Shown one piece after another: positions 25,539 through 33,215 of a DNA stretch of 64,000 nt. A program made the position numbers and the translations under genes. The DNA is from UBA2638 sp046293135 (lineage in GTDB: Bacteria > Pseudomonadota > Alphaproteobacteria > Micavibrionales > Micavibrionaceae): contig JBKBPR010000003.1 of the NCBI GenBank assembly GCA_046293135.1, positions 62,001 through 126,000 of the forward strand. The letters run 5' to 3'. Within the stretch, counting starts at the first letter, position 1, and each line of letters begins with the position of its first letter. The notes under the pieces are model-generated. The model worked only from the letters and a program-made list of their open reading frames with translations, was not told where the DNA came from and did not search any database.

Positions 25539-26330
25539 CTATTGCAAAACCTCAATCACCTTGAGCAATTGATCGGCCATTGTTTCAATCTGAGCGGGGG
25601 TTTGCAGGAGGTCATTGCGGATTTCAATTCCGAAATATTCCAAGCCGTTGCGCGCCGCAACCTCACGGCCTGAGCCGATATCGTGATAGGGCGGGATCAT
25701 CATATTATAGGGCTGATCTGGGACAAAATCACTACCGAAAAAGCTTTCCAGCGCCGCTTCAATCCGATCTGTATGGGGCGAGCGGGTCGCCTTGAGAGAG
25801 CCGATTTTGACCGCGCGCGGCGTACCGTTCCAGATCGGCGTGAAGCTATGCAAATCAAGCCATAACGCCGATCCGAATTGTGCAATCGTGCTTTGCAAAA
25901 CCTGATCGAGCGCTTTGTGATACGGGGTGTAGTATTCGTTAATCCGCGCTTCGGTGGCGGCGGCACTCAGACCCGTATTGCCGGGGATCGGGCTATCGGT
26001 TTCGCTGGATGTTTCAGTGATAACCAACTTTCGTACGCGGTTTAAATCCACAACCAGCCGCGAATAATGCGCTTCTATCAAACAGATATCGGAGCGTTTT
26101 TCCTCTAAGCGTTCAAAGAGCGGGTGCATCCCCCAATCGCAAGCCTCATGACGGCGGCGTGGGTCGAGCGGGTCGAACCAGAACGGCTCTAAACCCAAGG
26201 GCTTGCCATTCGCAGCAATCAGCGCACCCGGAACGTGCCAGCCATTATGCGGGCCGCTCAGCACAACGGGCGAGCGCCCTTGATGGCGGATCGAAGAAAT
26301 CGGCATTGTGGTTGGCTCTTTATGCGGCAT
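25539..26330 (-). CDS. N-formylglutamate amidohydrolase family protein
   Basis: A 263-residue member of the FGase family, which releases glutamate from N-formylglutamate in histidine degradation and includes other N-acyl amino acid deformylases. Family marks: VVLSGPHNGWHVP (a metal-site His near the start), CLIEAHYSRLVVDLNR, and LWLDLHSFTP. The start could instead be the ATG eight codons later, giving MPISSIRHQGRSP. No hut genes lie nearby, so the physiological substrate is open. It is inserted on the opposite strand between ftsH and glmM and diverges from glmM with overlapping upstream regions. Confidence 0.82.
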   Translation of the reverse strand: MPHKEPTTMPISSIRHQGRSPVVLSGPHNGWHVPGALIAANGKPLGLEPFWFDPLDPRRRHEACDWGMHPLFERLEEKRSDICLIEAHYSRLVVDLNRVRKLVITETSSETDSPIPGNTGLSAAATEARINEYYTPYHKALDQVLQSTIAQFGSALWLDLHSFTPIWNGTPRAVKIGSLKATRSPHTDRIEAALESFFGSDFVPDQPYNMMIPPYHDIGSGREVAARNGLEYFGIEIRNDLLQTPAQIETMADQLLKVIEVLQ

Positions 26331-26405
26331 GATCTAAGACCTGAAATAACTACTCTAACAATCTATAGACTTGAATTGAGCGGGATTTCAAGGCATTCTC
26401 AGGCC

Positions 26406-27794
26406 ATGAGCAGAAAATACTTTGGGACAGATGGAATCCGTGGCCGCGCCAACGTGTTTCCGATGACGGCGGAGATTGCGCTGAAAGTCGCAATGGCAAC
26501 CGCTGTGGTGCTGCGGCAATCGCAATCGCTCAACCAGTCGCGCACGAATACCGACCGTGTGGTGATCGGCAAGGATACAAGGCTATCTTGCTATATGCTG
26601 GAACAAGCCATGGCGGCGGGATTTGGCGCGATGGGGATGGATGTGATCTTGACGGGGCCAATCCCGACCCCCGGCGTTGCGATGCTCACACGCTCGCTGC
26701 GCGCCGATGTCGGGGTGATGATCTCCGCCTCCCACAATCCTTATCAGGACAATGGAATCAAGCTGTTCGGCGCGGATGGCTATAAGCTGGATGATGCGCT
26801 GGAGCTTGAGATTGAACGCGCCATAGAAAGCGATTTGAGCGCTCACGCCGCGCCCGCCGATGAGGTCGGAAAGGCCAGCCGCCTTGATGATGCGCTGGGG
26901 CGTTATGTTGAATTTATCAAGCAGAGCTTCCCGAAAGGGCAAACGCTGGACGGGCTTAAAGTCGCGCTTGATTGCGCCCATGGCGCAGCCTATAAGGCCG
27001 CCCCGCAAATTTTCTGGGAGCTGGAGGCCGATCTTGTGGCGATCGGTGTGCAGCCCAATGGCCGCAATATCAATGACGCGCATGGCGCAACGGCCACTGA
27101 AAATCTGCAAAAAATCGTATTGCAGGAAAAGGCCGATATCGGCATTGCGCTTGATGGTGATGCCGACCGCTTGATTGTGATTGATGAGACGGGGCAAAAG
27201 ATTGACGGCGACCAGTTGATGGCCTCGCTCGCGCTGTCGATGAAGCAGGCCGGAACGCTCAAGGGCGGGAAAATTGCCGCCACGGTGATGTCCAATCTCG
27301 GCTTTGAGCGGTTTTTGTTCAAGAACGGTATCGGGCTTTTGCGCACGAGCGTCGGCGACCGCTATGTCGTTGAGGCAATGCGCCAGCATGATCTTAATCT
27401 GGGCGGGGAGCAATCGGGGCATATTGTGCTCTCGGATTTCGGCACAACGGGTGATGGCCTGTTGGCGGCGTTGCAAATTCTCTCTAATCTCAAAGCCTCT
27501 GGGCTGAAGGCTTCCGAAGCGCTGAAATTATTCGAGCCGATGCCGCAGATTTTGCAAAATGTGGTCTTCGAGAAAGGGCGCGGCAATGCGGCGGCGGTTC
27601 TGGATGTTGAGGCGGTTAAAAATGCGATTGCCGAAGCCGAAGGGGCGCTTGGCGGAACGGGGCGGATTTTGGTGCGCCCCTCGGGAACAGAGCCGGTTAT
27701 TCGTGTGATGGCCGAGGGCGATAACCCGTCGCAGGTTGAAAAAATTGTCAACGATGTCTGTTCGGTTATTGATCAGGCGGCGCAATCGGCTTAA
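26406..27794 (+). CDS. glmM: Phosphoglucosamine mutase GlmM
   Basis: Start at MSRKYFGTDGIRGRAN, the invariant family opening; longer frames upstream cross into the divergent gene. The 462-residue protein interconverts glucosamine-6-P and glucosamine-1-P on the way to UDP-GlcNAc for peptidoglycan and LPS. The phosphoserine loop ISASHNPYQDNG puts the active serine at 109, the Mg-binding loop is ALDGDADRLIVID, the sugar loop is GGEQSGHIV, and the phosphate loop is RPSGTEPVIRVM. It lies downstream of ftsH as in many alphaproteobacteria, separated by the inserted amidohydrolase. Confidence 0.95.
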   Translation: MSRKYFGTDGIRGRANVFPMTAEIALKVAMATAVVLRQSQSLNQSRTNTDRVVIGKDTRLSCYMLEQAMAAGFGAMGMDVILTGPIPTPGVAMLTRSLRADVGVMISASHNPYQDNGIKLFGADGYKLDDALELEIERAIESDLSAHAAPADEVGKASRLDDALGRYVEFIKQSFPKGQTLDGLKVALDCAHGAAYKAAPQIFWELEADLVAIGVQPNGRNINDAHGATATENLQKIVLQEKADIGIALDGDADRLIVIDETGQKIDGDQLMASLALSMKQAGTLKGGKIAATVMSNLGFERFLFKNGIGLLRTSVGDRYVVEAMRQHDLNLGGEQSGHIVLSDFGTTGDGLLAALQILSNLKASGLKASEALKLFEPMPQILQNVVFEKGRGNAAAVLDVEAVKNAIAEAEGALGGTGRILVRPSGTEPVIRVMAEGDNPSQVEKIVNDVCSVIDQAAQSA

Positions 27795-27959
27795 GAAGGG
27801 TTGGGTTGGAAATGTGGTGCGTCAGTTAGGCGGCTAATCAAAACAGTCAAGCAAGGCAGTCACGACCCGAAATACACGAAAGCAAGGCCTGTGATTGTCG
27901 ATAGAATATAATAATGAATTTAATAATAAATGTAATAACGAGCGGATTAAAAATATCCT

Positions 27960-29153
27960 ATGAGTGAGTTTGAAGCGCATTTGGGGCTGCTGCCCGCGGG
28001 TTTCATGGATTTAATGCCTGAAGACGCGGAAAAGGAAGCCTATGCCATCACCCGATTGATGGCGATTTTTGCGGGCTATGGCTATCGCCGTATCAAACCG
28101 CCCTTGGTCGAATTCGAAGATAGCTTGCTCGCGCCGGGGCCGGGGGCTGCGCTTGCGCCCGATACGTTCCGTATGATGGATCCTGTATCGCATAGGATGC
28201 TGGGGCTGCGCGCCGATATTACCCCGCAAATCGCCCGCATTGTTTGTACGCGCCTGCCCAAGGATGTAACGCCCATTCGCCTCACCTATGCCAATGACGT
28301 GCTGCGCTCGCGAGCGGGGCAACTGCGCACCGCGCGGCAGTTCTGTCAGGTTGGCTGCGAGATTATCCGCGATGATAGTGTAGAGAGCTATCTTGAGCTA
28401 TGCGTTTTGATGGCGTTGGGGCTGAAAGCCTTGGGCATTGAGGATATTACCCTTGATTTCACCATTCCGCGCGCGCTCGATGAGATTTTAAGCGCGGCGC
28501 AGCTGGATACGCAAACGCAGCGCGCTGTGAAAAAATCGATTGCCAGCCGCAACCGCGACGATGTGGCGGCGATGGGTGATCTGCCGGAAGGCTTGAGAGA
28601 AACCTTGATCGCTATTCTCGACAATTCCGGTGCGGCGCAAAAGATTGTGCCGCTTCTCAAGAGCTTAAGCCTGCCACCCGCTATTGCCGCCGAGGTTGAA
28701 AAACTAGGGGCTTTGATTGAAAAATTCACAACGGCGCTCAACGATATGGGCATACAAGATGTTAGCCTGACCTGTGATCCGTTTGAGGTGAAGGGGTTTG
28801 AATATCAGGGCGGGATCGGTTTTACGCTGTTTTCCAAACATATCAGGGGTGAGCTGGGGCGCGGCGGTTTTTATGAGGTTAGCTTCGGGTCGCAAGCGAA
28901 AATGTCAGCACCGCGCGGCGGCGTGAAAGAAAAGGCGATTGGCTTTACGTTCTATATGGATACAATCCGCGCGGCGGTTATGCTCAGCGAGGAAACGCGG
29001 GTGCTGGCGGTTTCGCGGGATGTATTATGGCCGGAATGCCAAAAGCTTCGCGCCCAAGGCTGGACGATTATACGCACAGATGCGGCGGTGTCAAAATCCG
29101 ATCCGCAGGGCTGCACACATATTTATATCAATGGAAAAATAGAGGAACTCTAA
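27960..29153 (+). CDS. hisZ: ATP phosphoribosyltransferase regulatory subunit HisZ
   Basis: A 397-residue HisRS-like protein with no tRNA-binding domain. It shows class II synthetase motif 2-like LRADITPQIARIVCTRL and RTARQFCQVGCEIIRDD, but the catalytic HisRS A motifs are altered, as in HisZ, the regulatory partner of short-form HisG in the first step of histidine synthesis. The C-terminal part YEVSFGSQAKMSAPRGG is typical. hisG is not in the window. It is directly followed by purA, an arrangement common in alphaproteobacteria. No clear ribosome site precedes the ATG. Confidence 0.88.
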   Translation: MSEFEAHLGLLPAGFMDLMPEDAEKEAYAITRLMAIFAGYGYRRIKPPLVEFEDSLLAPGPGAALAPDTFRMMDPVSHRMLGLRADITPQIARIVCTRLPKDVTPIRLTYANDVLRSRAGQLRTARQFCQVGCEIIRDDSVESYLELCVLMALGLKALGIEDITLDFTIPRALDEILSAAQLDTQTQRAVKKSIASRNRDDVAAMGDLPEGLRETLIAILDNSGAAQKIVPLLKSLSLPPAIAAEVEKLGALIEKFTTALNDMGIQDVSLTCDPFEVKGFEYQGGIGFTLFSKHIRGELGRGGFYEVSFGSQAKMSAPRGGVKEKAIGFTFYMDTIRAAVMLSEETRVLAVSRDVLWPECQKLRAQGWTIIRTDAAVSKSDPQGCTHIYINGKIEEL

Positions 29154-29155
29154 AC

Positions 29156-30448
29156 ATGGCAAATGTCGCAGTGGTCGGCTCACAATGGGGCGATGAGGGC
29201 AAAGGGAAAATCGTCGATTGGCTGTCAAACCGCGCCGATGTCGTGGTGCGTTTTCAGGGCGGGCATAATGCCGGCCACACGCTGGTGATTGACGGGGTTG
29301 AATATAAGCTGCATTTGCTGCCGTCTGGTATCGTGCGCAAGGGCAAGCTTTCGGTGATCGGGAACGGTGTGGTTGTTGATCCTTGGGCGCTGCTGCGCGA
29401 GATTTCTACCGTGCGCGAGAAGGGCGTTGAAATTACGCCGAAAACCTTGATGCTGGCCGATAATGCGAATTTGATCCTGCCCGTGCATCAGGCGCTCGAT
29501 CAGGCGCTGGAAAAGGCGCGGGGCAAAAATCCGATCGGCACAACAGGACGCGGGATCGGCCCTTGCTATGAGGATAAAGTGGCGCGGCGTGGGGTGCGGG
29601 TTTGCGATTTACGCGACAAGGCTTTGCTGAAGGACAAAATCGAAACCATGATGACCCATCACAATGCGCTGCTGCGCGGGTTCGGGTTGGAGGAGCTTGA
29701 CGCCGCCAAGGTTTATGAGGATTTGTGCGCGGTTGCCGATGAAATTTTGGCCTATGCCGGTGTGGTCTGGAAAGTGCTCGATGAGGCGCGTCACGCCAAT
29801 AAGCGCATTTTGTTTGAGGGCGCGCAGGGGATTATGCTCGATGTCGATCACGGCACTTATCCGTTTGTGACCTCATCGAATATCGTGGCGGCGCAGGCAG
29901 CAACAGGCTCGGGCGTTGGCCCTGATGCGGTGAATTATGTGCTCGGCATTACCAAAGCCTATACAACGCGCGTTGGTTCGGGGCCTTTCCCGACCGAATT
30001 GAATGATGAAATCGGCCAGTTTCTCGGCGAGAAAGGCCATGAATTCGGCACAACCACGGGGCGCAAACGCCGCTGCGGCTGGTTTGATGCGGTGCTGGTG
30101 CGGCAATCGGTGAAAATCTCCGGCATTAAGGGGATTGCGCTGACCAAGCTTGATGTTCTTGACGGGTTGGAGGAGATTAAAATCTGTGTCGGCTATGATC
30201 TGAACGGTGAGCGGCTCGATTATTTTCCCGCCGCCCAAGCCGAACAGGCCGCAATCACGCCGATTTATGAAACGATGCGCGGCTGGAGCGAGAGCACACG
30301 CGGCGCGCGCAGCTGGGGCGAACTTCCGGCGGAGGCGGTGAAATATGTCCGCCATATCGAGGAGCTGATCGGCTGCCCCGTTACGCTGCTCTCCACCAGC
30401 CCGGAGCGGGATGACACCATCCTGATGGAAGACCCGTTTGTGGGTTAG
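29156..30448 (+). CDS. purA: Adenylosuccinate synthetase PurA
   Basis: A 430-residue GTP-dependent ligase making adenylosuccinate from IMP and aspartate in AMP synthesis. GSQWGDEGKGK (8-18) is the P-loop with the catalytic Asp, and GGHNAGHT the second signature. IGTTGRGIGPCYEDK, the GAQG segment (FEGAQGIMLDVDHGTYPFVT) and the C-terminal GTTTGRKRRCGWFD also match. GAGGA within the hisZ end serves as ribosome site; only two bases separate the genes, so they are coupled. A clear hairpin terminator follows. Confidence 0.96.
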   Translation: MANVAVVGSQWGDEGKGKIVDWLSNRADVVVRFQGGHNAGHTLVIDGVEYKLHLLPSGIVRKGKLSVIGNGVVVDPWALLREISTVREKGVEITPKTLMLADNANLILPVHQALDQALEKARGKNPIGTTGRGIGPCYEDKVARRGVRVCDLRDKALLKDKIETMMTHHNALLRGFGLEELDAAKVYEDLCAVADEILAYAGVVWKVLDEARHANKRILFEGAQGIMLDVDHGTYPFVTSSNIVAAQAATGSGVGPDAVNYVLGITKAYTTRVGSGPFPTELNDEIGQFLGEKGHEFGTTTGRKRRCGWFDAVLVRQSVKISGIKGIALTKLDVLDGLEEIKICVGYDLNGERLDYFPAAQAEQAAITPIYETMRGWSESTRGARSWGELPAEAVKYVRHIEELIGCPVTLLSTSPERDDTILMEDPFVG

Positions 30449-30493
30449 GGTTTAAGTTTCAGGTTATAAAGACTTATGAGATTCCATTTTATG

Positions 30494-30516
30494 AAAGCTG
30501 TAACTTTACAGCTTTT
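30494..30516 (+). terminator. Rho-independent terminator after purA
   Basis: Nine-base stem AAAGCTGTA / TACAGCTTT with a four-base loop and a short T tract. The stem has few G-C pairs. Confidence 0.55.
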
Positions 30517-30583
30517 ATTAGCGCAAATGCGCCCTATCAAAATTGATATTTAATATTTGGGTTGTTTATTTAGTAAAAAAAAT

Positions 30584-30612
30584 TTGACAAAGTTTACTAT
30601 TATAACTATAAT
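30584..30612 (+). promoter_or_regulatory. Perfect consensus sigma70 promoter, leaderless start
   Basis: TTGACA, 17-base spacer, TATAAT: an exact match to the consensus at both boxes and at the spacer. The next ATG starts 7 bases after the -10, the normal transcription start position, and no ribosome site fits between. Confidence 0.75.
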
Positions 30613-30618
30613 AGATTA

Positions 30619-31044
30619 ATGAGCGCAGGATTTTTTAGAAAGTATATTAAAGTCAGTAACTTACCCGTAACTATTCGAGTTAAGTGGTCAGCTGAGGTTT
30701 TAAATGAAGGTGTCGTCCCGATTCCAAAAAAAATCATGCGTTTTATGCCCAAAATTTTTTCAGGAAAAGAAAATGGCCTGGAAAAAATGCTTGTTTTATT
30801 AGCAATCGCTGATTTTAAGAGGCCAAATTATATCATTTTTCCAAGTGCGGAATATCTCGCGTTTACGGCGGGTTTAGATGCAAAAAGATTTATGGCTATA
30901 TTAGATGAGATGCGTCAAGAAGGTTATGTAGAATACAAAAAAGTTGATGATAGGTTGGATGTTGAAATGACTGGTTTCTATAACAAAGTTTTAGAATTGG
31001 ATAAAAAAGAAGTAGTGAAAGTAGATAATGAGACACCATTCTGA
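30619..31044 (+). CDS. Unknown protein with winged-helix-like C-terminal half
   Basis: A 141-residue protein encoded in strikingly AT-rich DNA. The C-terminal half has the layout of a winged helix: ADFKRPNYIIFPSAEYLAFT, recognition-type helix LDAKRFMAILDEMRQEGYVE, then the wing YKKVDDRLDVEMTGFY. The N-terminal segment MSAGFFRKYIKVSNLPVTIR is basic. I infer DNA binding but have no family. It is transcribed from a perfect promoter with no 5' leader. It is followed by a tiny membrane-protein gene that overlaps its end. Function unknown. Confidence 0.7.
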   Translation: MSAGFFRKYIKVSNLPVTIRVKWSAEVLNEGVVPIPKKIMRFMPKIFSGKENGLEKMLVLLAIADFKRPNYIIFPSAEYLAFTAGLDAKRFMAILDEMRQEGYVEYKKVDDRLDVEMTGFYNKVLELDKKEVVKVDNETPF

Positions 31045-31192
31045 AAAATCAATACCACTCAAGGAAATTGTTTTTTGTTTAGTATTTTTATGCGGTCTTT
31101 TAGTATATTATTTTGAAAGATACAGTCACCAAAATGAACGCATCGCTAAGCTTGAGATTAGCGTTGAGCAACTATTAAAAAAAACATTGTAA
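31028..31192 (+). CDS. Small single-pass membrane protein (54 residues)
   Basis: A short frame starting inside the end of the previous gene (17-base overlap) and ending 5 bases from the convergent lepA stop. The product begins MRHHSEKSIPLKEIV, then has one hydrophobic segment FCLVFLCGLLVYYF and a charged helical tail SHQNERIAKLEISVEQLLKK with a heptad-like pattern. Overlap and shared AT-rich composition suggest co-expression with the winged-helix protein. No clear ribosome site, so coupled translation is assumed. Could be chance, hence the moderate confidence. Confidence 0.5.
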   Translation: MRHHSEKSIPLKEIVFCLVFLCGLLVYYFERYSHQNERIAKLEISVEQLLKKTL

Positions 31193-31197
31193 CGATT

Positions 31198-33009
31198 TTA
31201 GCTATCCCCGCCCATTTTCAGGGCATTGATGAAGGCGCTTTGCGGGATATCGACATTGCCGTATTGGCGCATTTTCGCCTTCCCTTTTTTCTGCTTTTCG
31301 AGGAGCTTTTTCTTCCGCGTGATGTCACCGCCATAACATTTCGCCGTCACATCCTTACGCAGCGCGCTCAGATGCTCGGCCGCGATGACCTTGCCGCCAA
31401 TGGCGGCCTGAATGGCGATTTTAAACATTTGCCGCGGAATAAGCTCCTTGAGCCGTTCGCACATTTGCCGCCCGCGTGATTCCGCATTGTCGCGGTGAAC
31501 AATCATCGCCAGCGCATCGACAGGCTCCTGATTGACGCGGATTTCAAGCTTGACGAGGTTGTTCTTGTCATAACCGTCCAGCTCATAATCAAAGCTGGCA
31601 TAGCCGCGCGAAATGGATTTCAGGCGATCATAAAAATCAAACACAACCTCATTGAGCGGCAGGCGATAGATCAGCATCGCGCGGTTTCCGGCATAGGTGA
31701 GGTCAATCTGAACGCCGCGCCGTTCCTGACAAAGTTGCAGCAACCCGCCGAGATATTCATCAGGGGTAAGAATGGTCGCCTTGATCCACGGCTCTTCGAT
31801 ATGTTCGATATAAACGGGGTCGAGCAGGTCAACGGGGTTGTAAAGCTCGGTCATTGTGCCGTTGGTGCGGTAAACGTGGTAAACCACACTCGGCGCGGTG
31901 GGGATGAGGTCGAGATCAAACTCGCGGGAAAGGCGCTCCTGAATAATCTCCATATGCAGCAAGCCCAAAAACCCGCAGCGGAAGCCCATGCCAAGCGCTT
32001 GGGATTGTTCCGGCTCATAATGCAGCGAGGCATCATTCAGCTTTAATTTGCCGAGGGAGTCGCGCAGATCCTCGTAATCGCCCATATCGACGGGAAAGAG
32101 CGAGCAAAACACCATTGGTACAGAGGGCTTGAACCCCGGCAGCGGCGTTTCGCATTGCCGTTTTTCATCGGTGATGGTATCGCCGACCTGCGTATCGGAG
32201 ATATCCTTGATTCCGGCGGTGATGAAGCCCATCTCACCGGGGCCGAGCGCATCGACCATCTCATGTTTGGGGGTGAACACCCCGACGCGGTCAATCTCGC
32301 GCACGGATTTGGTGTTCATAAAGCGGATTTTTTGCCCTTTTTTGAGCATGCCGTCGATGACCCGCACCAAAATGACAACGCCGAGATAGGCATCATACCA
32401 GCTGTCAATCAGCAGGGCTTTGGTCGGATTATCGGCATTGCCCTCATGCGGGGGCGGCAGGCGTGTGACAACGGCTTCGAGCAGTTCTTCAATCCCGATC
32501 CCTGTCTTGCCGGAGCATTCAACAGCGTCAGAAGCGTCAAGGCCGATCACGTCCTCAATCTCCTGACGCGCCTTTTGCACATCGGAGGCGGGTAGATCAA
32601 CCTTGTTCAGAGCGGGGACAATCTCGTGATTGTTATCGAGCGCCTGATAGACATTGGCGAGGGTCTGCGCCTCAACACCTTGTGTGGAATCAACGACTAG
32701 TATCGAGCCTTCGCAAGAGGCCAGCGAGCGCGAAACCTCATAGGAAAAATCAACGTGGCCGGGCGTATCCATCAAATTGAGCTGGTATTCAATCCCGTCC
32801 TTGGCCTTATACATCAAGCGCACTGTTTGCGCCTTGATGGTAATACCGCGTTCGCGCTCGATATCCATATTGTCGAGAACCTGCTCGCTCATTTCACGCT
32901 CGCTCAAGCCGCCGCAGGTTTGAATTAGGCGGTCAGCCAGCGTCGATTTTCCATGGTCGATGTGAGCGATGATAGCAAAGTTGCGGATATGTTCGAGTTT
33001 GTGCGTCAT
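31198..33009 (-). CDS. lepA: Elongation factor 4 (LepA)
   Basis: A 603-residue translational GTPase that back-translocates or rescues stalled ribosomes. G1 is AHIDHGKST (15-23), G2 ERGITIKAQT, G3 DTPGHVDFS, and G4 NKVDLP. The EF4-specific C-terminal domain follows, with YAGNRAMLIYRLPLNEVVFD, NAESRGRQMCERLKELIPRQ and the Lys-rich end AKCYGGDITRKKKLLEKQKK. All key residues are present and the length is normal. Monocistronic by layout. Confidence 0.97.
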   Translation of the reverse strand: MTHKLEHIRNFAIIAHIDHGKSTLADRLIQTCGGLSEREMSEQVLDNMDIERERGITIKAQTVRLMYKAKDGIEYQLNLMDTPGHVDFSYEVSRSLASCEGSILVVDSTQGVEAQTLANVYQALDNNHEIVPALNKVDLPASDVQKARQEIEDVIGLDASDAVECSGKTGIGIEELLEAVVTRLPPPHEGNADNPTKALLIDSWYDAYLGVVILVRVIDGMLKKGQKIRFMNTKSVREIDRVGVFTPKHEMVDALGPGEMGFITAGIKDISDTQVGDTITDEKRQCETPLPGFKPSVPMVFCSLFPVDMGDYEDLRDSLGKLKLNDASLHYEPEQSQALGMGFRCGFLGLLHMEIIQERLSREFDLDLIPTAPSVVYHVYRTNGTMTELYNPVDLLDPVYIEHIEEPWIKATILTPDEYLGGLLQLCQERRGVQIDLTYAGNRAMLIYRLPLNEVVFDFYDRLKSISRGYASFDYELDGYDKNNLVKLEIRVNQEPVDALAMIVHRDNAESRGRQMCERLKELIPRQMFKIAIQAAIGGKVIAAEHLSALRKDVTAKCYGGDITRKKKLLEKQKKGKAKMRQYGNVDIPQSAFINALKMGGDS

Positions 33010-33215
33010 GGATTAGATGAATAGGCGTAAATGGCCGAAAATTCAAGGAAAATGTAACCGCTTGGCGTATTCTGTCACCATGTTACAATATTGTCGTAAT
33101 CTTTGTAGGGGCGTGGCTGGTTTTTTGCTAAAAAATATATTCGTGAAGCCTGCTATTGGTGGTAAACTGTTCTGATACTGCGTTTTTTTTAGATGATCCC
33201 CTCAAGAAAGTACGC

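Noticed and set aside
26583..27476. 297-codon open frame antisense to glmM
   Set aside because: Lies entirely within glmM, whose codon pattern explains it; no motif or ribosome site.
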